Below are positions 6,447-10,808 of a DNA stretch of 10,808 bases, piece after piece (the first letter of the stretch is position 1; each line of letters begins with the position of its first letter). The translations under genes and the position numbers were made by a program. The notes under the pieces are model-generated. The model saw only the letters and a list, made by a program, of their open reading frames with translations, was not told where the DNA came from and did no database searches. This DNA comes from UBA7312 sp002715345 (lineage in GTDB: Bacteria > Bacteroidota > Bacteroidia > Flavobacteriales > UBA7312), in contig CAXGIQ010000043.1 in assembly GCA_964009845.1 (NCBI GenBank), positions 1-10,808 of the forward strand, in the 5' to 3' direction.

Positions 6447-7969
6447 AGCTCTCTTTTTGCGATTCCGTAAAAGAAAAGGATAGCCGCTATAAAAGCTGCT
6501 AGTCTTCCTATGTAGTTTCCGTAAATCGTATAAAAAGTAAACCCTTTGTATAAAGGAAGTTCTTGCTGAATAATAGCCGGCTGCCACCAAGCTGTTGGCT
6601 GTGTAATATTTCCTAAAGGATCTATAAACGCAGAAGTGCCTGTATTAGCCGAGCGGGCAATAGCTCTTCTGGTTTCTATAGCTCGCAAGCTAGCATAAGC
6701 CAAGTGCTGACGATAACCCGGTGTATCTTTCCACCAGCCATCATTGGTAATGATGGTTAGTAAGTCAGCACCAGCTCGGACATAATCTAACACATACTCA
6801 CCATAAATAGACTCGTAACAAATTATAGGCGCTACTTGTCCTTGCTCCGAACGAAAAACCGAACGCTCTTCTTGACTACCCAAGCTGCCCGACACCCCTC
6901 CTAAATTAACAGAAAGCCATTTGAAATATTTGAGCACAGGCGCAAAAGGTATCATTTCTACACCTGGGACTAATTTGGATTTATGATACAACTGCACTCC
7001 TGATGTATCCAACTGTAAAGCAGTATTATAAGCATCATAATAACGATTAGCTCCTTTATGGTGACGAACTGTTTCAGACAATTCCTCTCCCTCTTCGAAC
7101 AGCTTATAAGTAGATGCTCCTATAATAATTTTTAGTTGTGGATATTCCTGTAAATAGTTTTGCAAACGCTTTATCAAGGATGATTGTTCGAAATCATTCT
7201 CCCACAAACCTCCTGTTAAAGCTGTTTCTGGTCCAATTAAATAATCGGTAGTGCTATCTACTTTTTCGTTGGCTAGGGCTAACAGTTTTTCCAATTGCTC
7301 ATCAGCCGTAATAGAGCCAAACTTTTCACCATAAGGATCGATATTGGGTTGCACCACCACTACATTAACGGTATCAGTTTCACTTAATGTTGGCATTAAT
7401 AAAAAGGAAGCTCCCATAGGAACTAACATCCACAATGCCAAGCCTACAAATTGTCGGCTGTGCCAAGCACGATAAGTCAATACATTGGCTATCAAAACCC
7501 ATAAAGAGCCCCCCAACACACCTGTATATTCGTACCATTGAACTAAAGAAGGATAAGCTGCAAAAACATTTCCTAAAGCAAGCCATGGCCAAGACAAATC
7601 CCAATTAAAATGTAGGAACTCGAATGAAAGCCACACACAAACAAAAGCCCACCAACCTCTTTTACTTCCTAACCGGCTTTTAATCCAAGAAAAGAGTGTA
7701 AAAGCTGAAGCCATCAACAAAGAATTGATGAGCAACGCCATCACCACACCAAACCAAGTGGCATGTACTATCCAAAAAGTAGTGAGTGCATTCCACACCA
7801 AGAAAGCTAAAAAGCTATGTGCAAAAACTGATTTGTGTTTTTGCAACTTCTCTTCCATCAATAACAAAGGAAAGAAGGAGAAGAAAAGCAAAAAAGGAAA
7901 ACCATTCACAGGCCAAGCGGCCGAAAGAAGCAATCCAGAAATTAGAGCTAATGATATAGTGCGAAACAT
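6443..7969 (-). CDS. lnt: Apolipoprotein N-acyltransferase
   Basis: Lnt adds the third acyl chain to the N-terminal cysteine of lipoproteins in the inner membrane, using a phospholipid (usually phosphatidylethanolamine) as donor. The 508 residues match the family length. Several membrane helices fill about 1-195, including the family motif DLSWPWLALGN (124-134). A nitrilase-type catalytic domain on the periplasmic side follows (about 200-475), and a last helix spans about 486-503. The catalytic triad is complete: E248 in GPETAL, K332 in YHKSKLVPGVE and C384 in ICYESIYG. The conserved NDGWW (409-413) and AIETRRAIARSANTG (430-444) elements are also present. It is transcribed alone, head to head with pssA across a 35-base gap, and ends in the terminator shared with the small acidic protein gene. 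Confidence 0.96.
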   Translation of the reverse strand: MFRTISLALISGLLLSAAWPVNGFPFLLFFSFFPLLLMEEKLQKHKSVFAHSFLAFLVWNALTTFWIVHATWFGVVMALLINSLLMASAFTLFSWIKSRLGSKRGWWAFVCVWLSFEFLHFNWDLSWPWLALGNVFAAYPSLVQWYEYTGVLGGSLWVLIANVLTYRAWHSRQFVGLALWMLVPMGASFLLMPTLSETDTVNVVVVQPNIDPYGEKFGSITADEQLEKLLALANEKVDSTTDYLIGPETALTGGLWENDFEQSSLIKRLQNYLQEYPQLKIIIGASTYKLFEEGEELSETVRHHKGANRYYDAYNTALQLDTSGVQLYHKSKLVPGVEMIPFAPVLKYFKWLSVNLGGVSGSLGSQEERSVFRSEQGQVAPIICYESIYGEYVLDYVRAGADLLTIITNDGWWKDTPGYRQHLAYASLRAIETRRAIARSANTGTSAFIDPLGNITQPTAWWQPAIIQQELPLYKGFTFYTIYGNYIGRLAAFIAAILFFYGIAKREL

Positions 7970-8004
7970 CTTTTGTATTATTGCAGTACAAATATCGCAT
8001 TATT
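7970..8004. promoter_or_regulatory. Compact divergent promoter region between lnt and pssA
   Basis: Only 35 bases separate the two start codons, so the promoters must overlap each other or the genes. On the minus strand GATATTTG (7996-7989) fits the -7 box TAnnTTTG with one mismatch, about 20 bases from the lnt ATG. On the plus strand TATTATTG (7976-7983) also fits with one mismatch, about 21 bases from the pssA ATG. I found no convincing upstream TTG for either, so the exact boxes are tentative. Confidence 0.4.
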
Positions 8005-8739
8005 ATGCTGAAACACATCCCCAACCTCTTTACTTTAGGTAACTTGTTTTGCGGATTACTCGCAATTTTATTTGCTGTGGGCGGACACCTCTACATGGCA
8101 GGAGGTTTTATTTTACTTGGAGCTTTTCTCGATTTTTTTGACGGCATGTTAGCTCGAATACTGCATGTAAGTGGAGAGTTAGGCAAACAATTAGACAGCT
8201 TAGCCGACCTCATCACTTTTGGGGTAGCGCCTGCGTTTATCGTGTTTCAATTATTCTTTTGGATAGAAGATCAAAGCTTTTTTAACCCTTTAGCCAACTG
8301 GCCTGAGCGTAGCGCTTACAGCCAAAACTACTGGGCATACACCGCTTGGCTCATCCCTTTATTTTCGTCATTGCGATTAGCTAAGTTTAACATTGACACC
8401 CGCCAAAGAGATGGCTTTATAGGTTTACCTACACCGGCCAACGCCCTCTTTTTCATTTCTATTCCGCTCATGATGCACTTTCAGCCAACAGCATGGATGA
8501 GCACTTTTTTAGGACAAACAAGAGTTTTAGCAATCTTATGTGTAGTAATGAGCTACCTCTTAGTAGCCGAAATTCCACTCTTATCACTGAAGTTTAAAAA
8601 CTTTTCTTGGCAAGAAAACAAAATGCGTTACACCATGCTCATCAGTAGTGTGTTATTATTATGTGTTTTCCGTTTTGTAGCTGTGCCAATTATACTACTT
8701 TTGTATCCGATTTTATCCATCATAAATAAAAGCAAATGA
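8005..8739 (+). CDS. pssA: CDP-diacylglycerol--serine O-phosphatidyltransferase
   Basis: PssA joins serine to CDP-diacylglycerol to give phosphatidylserine, the precursor of phosphatidylethanolamine. The 244-residue integral membrane protein carries the full CDP-alcohol phosphotransferase signature, D-G-x2-A-R-x8-G-x3-D-x3-D, as D46, G47, A50, R51, G60, D64 and D68, with the extra leading aspartate D43. The N-terminal IPNLFTLGNLFCG and the RLAKFN and FIGLPTPAN elements further on are typical of the membrane-bound PssA group and favour serine as the acceptor over glycerol phosphate or inositol. An in-frame TTG at 7981 would add eight residues, but these lie in the short divergent promoter region, so I use the ATG at 8005. 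The stop overlaps the purS start by four bases (ATGA). Confidence 0.93.
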   Translation: MLKHIPNLFTLGNLFCGLLAILFAVGGHLYMAGGFILLGAFLDFFDGMLARILHVSGELGKQLDSLADLITFGVAPAFIVFQLFFWIEDQSFFNPLANWPERSAYSQNYWAYTAWLIPLFSSLRLAKFNIDTRQRDGFIGLPTPANALFFISIPLMMHFQPTAWMSTFLGQTRVLAILCVVMSYLLVAEIPLLSLKFKNFSWQENKMRYTMLISSVLLLCVFRFVAVPIILLLYPILSIINKSK

Positions 8740-8990
8740 AATTTATAGCAGAGATTGATGTAATGCCACTAAAAGCATTGTTAGACCCACAAGGAAAAGC
8801 TGTTAGCGCAAGTATGGGCAATGTAGGTCTATCTGAAATTACCAATGTACGCATTGGAAAACACATCACTTTAGAGGTAGAAGCTGCCAATGAAGCCGAT
8901 GCTAAAAACAAAGTAGATAGCGCTTGCCAACAATTGTTGTGTAACCAAATTATGGAAGGATACGATTTTACGATTTCAGCTGCTGAATAA
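8736..8990 (+). CDS. purS: Phosphoribosylformylglycinamidine synthase subunit PurS
   Basis: PurS is the small subunit that holds PurL and the glutaminase PurQ together in the three-part FGAM synthase, the fourth step of purine synthesis. The 84-residue length is typical. The N-terminal KFIAEIDVMPLKALLDPQGKA is a strong family match, and the later SEITNVRIGKHITLEVE and the C-terminal helix around 52-70 fit the PurS beta-alpha fold. Its presence suggests a small PurL and a separate PurQ elsewhere in this genome, not only the large single-chain PurL. The ATG overlaps the pssA TGA, so translation is probably coupled to a phospholipid gene with no metabolic link; the arrangement looks like a matter of shared growth demand. 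A strong terminator follows. Confidence 0.92.
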   Translation: MKFIAEIDVMPLKALLDPQGKAVSASMGNVGLSEITNVRIGKHITLEVEAANEADAKNKVDSACQQLLCNQIMEGYDFTISAAE

Positions 8991-9009
8991 GTAAAAACGC
9001 ATACAATAT

Positions 9010-9040
9010 AAAAAGCCCTGCTGCAGCGGGGCTTTTTGTT
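9010..9040. terminator. Bidirectional intrinsic terminator between purS and lptB
   Basis: AAAAAGCCCTGC (9010-9021) pairs with GCGGGGCTTTTT (9026-9037), a 12-bp stem with one G-T pair and the loop TGCA. Plus-strand transcripts end in TTTTTGTTT and minus-strand transcripts in TTTTTATATT, so the hairpin can terminate both the pssA-purS and the kdsD-tatC-lptB units. Confidence 0.9.
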
Positions 9041-9060
9041 TGATGTCATTTTACCTATCT

Positions 9061-9786
9061 CTACTTCCTCAACTCAAAGTTTTTACCAAGGTAAACCCTA
9101 CGCACTTGCTCATCAGCAGCCAGTTCTTCTGCTGTTCCTGCTTTTAATATATTGCCTTCATACAAAAGATAAGCACGGTCGGTAATACTTAAGGTTTCGT
9201 GTACATTGTGGTCAGTAATTAAAATGCCAATGTTTTTTTCTTTCAGCTGAGCCACAATCTGTTGTATATCCTCCACTGCAATGGGGTCTACTCCTGCAAA
9301 GGGCTCATCCAACAAAATAAACTTAGGGTTGTTAGCCAAAGCGCGAGCAATTTCAGTTCTTCTACGCTCGCCACCAGAAAGTAAATCGCCCCTGCTCTTA
9401 CGGATGTGCTGCAAACCAAACTCATCCAAAAGCGCCTCTAGTTTAGCGCCTTGTGATGCTTTGGATAAATCTGTCATTTCCAAAACAGCCAAAATGTTAT
9501 CCTCTACACTCAGCTTACGGAAAACAGATGCTTCTTGCGCCAAATAACCCACTCCCATCTGCGCACGTTTGTACATGGGTAAATCGGTAATGTCTTGGGT
9601 ATCTAAAAACACCTTTCCTCCATTGAGCTTAATCAAGCCAACCATCATGTAAAAAGAGGTGGTTTTACCTGCTCCATTAGGACCCAACAAACCCACAATC
9701 TCTCCTTGATTCACTTCTACCGAAACACCCTTTACCACCGTACGCGATCGGTATTTCTTAATCATATTTTCCGCTCTTAACTTCAT
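9061..9786 (-). CDS. lptB: Lipopolysaccharide export ABC transporter ATP-binding protein LptB
   Basis: LptB is the cytoplasmic ATPase of the LptB2FG complex, which extracts lipopolysaccharide from the inner membrane and pushes it along the Lpt bridge to the cell surface. The 241 residues show a complete ABC ATPase: Walker A GPNGAGKTT (35-43), the Q-loop at Q84 (YLAQE), signature LSGGE (136-140) followed by RRRTEIARALA, Walker B ILLDE (157-161) with catalytic E161, and the switch histidine H193 (TDHNVHET). The N-terminal AENMIKKYRSRTVVKGVS, the GYLAQEASVFRKLSVEDN stretch and the FAGVDPIAVEDIQ run after Walker B are characteristic of LptB rather than of amino-acid or sugar importers. The start abuts the tatC stop (TAG then ATG). 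The operon with kdsD, which serves the same lipopolysaccharide pathway, supports the call. lptF and lptG are not in view. Confidence 0.95.
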   Translation of the reverse strand: MKLRAENMIKKYRSRTVVKGVSVEVNQGEIVGLLGPNGAGKTTSFYMMVGLIKLNGGKVFLDTQDITDLPMYKRAQMGVGYLAQEASVFRKLSVEDNILAVLEMTDLSKASQGAKLEALLDEFGLQHIRKSRGDLLSGGERRRTEIARALANNPKFILLDEPFAGVDPIAVEDIQQIVAQLKEKNIGILITDHNVHETLSITDRAYLLYEGNILKAGTAEELAADEQVRRVYLGKNFELRK

Positions 9787-10587
9787 CTATTTATCTTGTA
9801 ATCTTGCGGAAATGTTAATACTGATCTCATACAAAATGAGCAATGGGAAAGACACCATGATCTGACTCATAATATCTGGAGGAGTAATGATAGCCGAGAT
9901 AATCAGCACCACCACCAAGGCATGCTTGCGGTACGTGCGTAAAAAATGGGGGGTTACAATGCCCAATTTACTTAAAAAGTACACCACTACAGGCAACTGA
10001 AAAATAATGCCATTTGCCAAGCAAACGGTTGTGACCGTAGAGATGAAAGAATTTAAATTGATTTGGTTAGCTACTTGTGTGCTGACCTGATAGTTTCCTA
10101 AAAACTGAACCGATAAAGGCGCTACCATGTAGTAACCGAACAACACTCCTAATATAAATAGGAAAGATGTGTAGAACACCACTCCTCTAGCGTGCTTCTG
10201 CTCTCCTTGGTGCAAGGCTGGTCTGATAAATCGCCATATCTCCCAAAACACATAAGGGAATGCTATGATAAAACCGGCCACTAAAGAAGAAACAATATGC
10301 GTGCTAAACTGCCCCGACATATTGATGTTCATCAAGATAAAAGGCATCTCCATGATGCAAAATACATCTCCCAATCCTAATACTTCGGAAATCCAACACA
10401 ATGCTTTGTAGGTTGGAAAGTCTGGTTCTTTAGCTGCAAAAATTATTTTATCGAATAATATCTCCGGATAAATAAATGCAACCACCATACCAAGCATAAC
10501 AGCTATTGCCGAACGGATTAGGTGCCAACGTAATACCTCTAAATGATCCAAAAAGGATTGTTCTTGTGGTTCTCCCATCTGCTTCAT
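9787..10587 (-). CDS. tatC: Sec-independent protein translocase subunit TatC
   Basis: TatC is the inner-membrane receptor for twin-arginine signal peptides and the core of the pathway that exports folded proteins. The 266 residues show the six-helix TatC pattern. A cytosolic N-terminus SFLDHLEVLRWHL (11-23) leads to the first helix (about 24-41). A long first periplasmic loop (42-95) has the enlarged form I associate with Bacteroidota. WRFIRPALHQGEQKHAR (118-134) is the conserved cytosolic loop with E129, the counterpart of E. coli Glu103. The late helices include ISAIITPPDIMSQ (230-242). The residue matching E. coli Glu15 in the HLxELR motif is Val18 here. Translation could begin at M1 or M4; M1 directly follows the kdsD stop codon, so I keep it. 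No tatA or tatB is adjacent. Confidence 0.95.
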   Translation of the reverse strand: MKQMGEPQEQSFLDHLEVLRWHLIRSAIAVMLGMVVAFIYPEILFDKIIFAAKEPDFPTYKALCWISEVLGLGDVFCIMEMPFILMNINMSGQFSTHIVSSLVAGFIIAFPYVFWEIWRFIRPALHQGEQKHARGVVFYTSFLFILGVLFGYYMVAPLSVQFLGNYQVSTQVANQINLNSFISTVTTVCLANGIIFQLPVVVYFLSKLGIVTPHFLRTYRKHALVVVLIISAIITPPDIMSQIMVSFPLLILYEISINISARLQDK

Positions 10588-10808
10588 TTAAATGATTCCT
10601 TCTTTTAAAATATCGTGTAAATGCACAATACCAATATAACTTGCTGCTTGCATAACCAACAACTGCGTAATGTTGTGCTCTTCCATTATTTTAAGAGCTA
10701 CCACAGCTAACTGATCGGCTTGTATCTGCTTAGGATTCGCGCACATAATGTCTTTCGCTTGCAAGTTCATGATGTCGCCACCTCCCATCCTCGTCCTTCT
10801 AATATCGC
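10588..10808 (-). CDS. kdsD: D-arabinose-5-phosphate isomerase KdsD/KpsF, C-terminal end (5' truncated)
   Basis: KdsD converts ribulose 5-phosphate to arabinose 5-phosphate, the first committed step toward the Kdo sugar of lipopolysaccharide. Only the last 72 residues lie in the window. The frame stays open to the right edge (the upstream codons read DIRRTR), so the ATG at 10788 is internal. The visible part is the second domain of the CBS pair: NLQAKDIMCANPKQI, then ALKIMEEHNITQLLVM, ending IGIVHLHDILKEGII. That ending is the hallmark of KdsD/KpsF proteins. The catalytic SIS domain is outside the window, so it cannot be confirmed here; another CBS-tailed protein is a lesser possibility. The TAA directly abuts the tatC ATG, and the operon with lptB fits a lipopolysaccharide role. 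Confidence 0.87.
   Translation of the reverse strand, partial: DIRRTRMGGGDIMNLQAKDIMCANPKQIQADQLAVVALKIMEEHNITQLLVMQAASYIGIVHLHDILKEGII

Noticed and set aside
7725..8042. 105-codon plus-strand open frame across the lnt start and the pssA start
   Set aside because: It lies antisense to lnt's N-terminal coding region and out of frame with pssA. The low-complexity lysine-rich translation is what antisense to hydrophobic codons gives.
8720..9049. 109-codon minus-strand open frame opposite purS
   Set aside because: It overlaps the well-supported purS and crosses the terminator hairpin; the translation shows no family features. It is a shadow frame.
1..10808. Mobile element, CRISPR array, tRNA, rRNA or riboswitch
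   Set aside because: No transposase or integrase, no spaced repeats, no cloverleaf or conserved RNA signature was seen; the genes are packed and of housekeeping type.

Overview
The window looks like a chromosomal housekeeping segment from a Bacteroidota bacterium, most likely of the order Flavobacteriales. Four things point this way. The DNA is AT-rich. The SecA C-terminal tail is of the cysteine-free Bacteroidota type. DsbD carries a CVNC thioredoxin motif. A promoter matches the Bacteroidota form TTG-N18-TAnnTTTG. I see no phage, transposon, CRISPR, tRNA or rRNA, and no gene-free stretch longer than about 110 bases.

Layout. Bases 1-329 hold the end of secA (plus strand, cut by the window edge). 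Bases 341-5945 hold a tightly packed minus-strand operon, read from right to left: pabB, tilS, a small membrane protein of unknown function, dsbD and gmhA. Every junction in it overlaps by 1 to 8 bases. A promoter at 5952-5980 drives it and places transcription start almost on the pabB start codon. Divergent from it, at 6056-6400, is a small, very acidic single-pass membrane protein that I do not recognise. It ends in a terminator shared with the convergent lnt gene (6443-7969, minus). lnt is head to head with pssA (8005-8739, plus), which overlaps purS (8736-8990, plus). A second shared terminator separates purS from a minus-strand operon that reads kdsD (cut by the right edge), tatC and lptB, the last two pairs abutting without a gap.

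How the genes fit together. Most act on the cell envelope. SecA and TatC export proteins, DsbD feeds reducing power to the periplasm, and Lnt finishes lipoproteins. PssA makes the precursor of phosphatidylethanolamine, the usual Lnt acyl donor. KdsD and GmhA make the Kdo and heptose precursors of the lipopolysaccharide core, and LptB powers lipopolysaccharide transport. PabB (folate), TilS (tRNA-Ile decoding) and PurS (purines) are cytoplasmic. I found no convincing new multi-gene system. The leads most worth following are the acidic orphan protein, the PH-like membrane protein inside the tilS-dsbD operon, and unusual residues at normally conserved sites in TilS and TatC.
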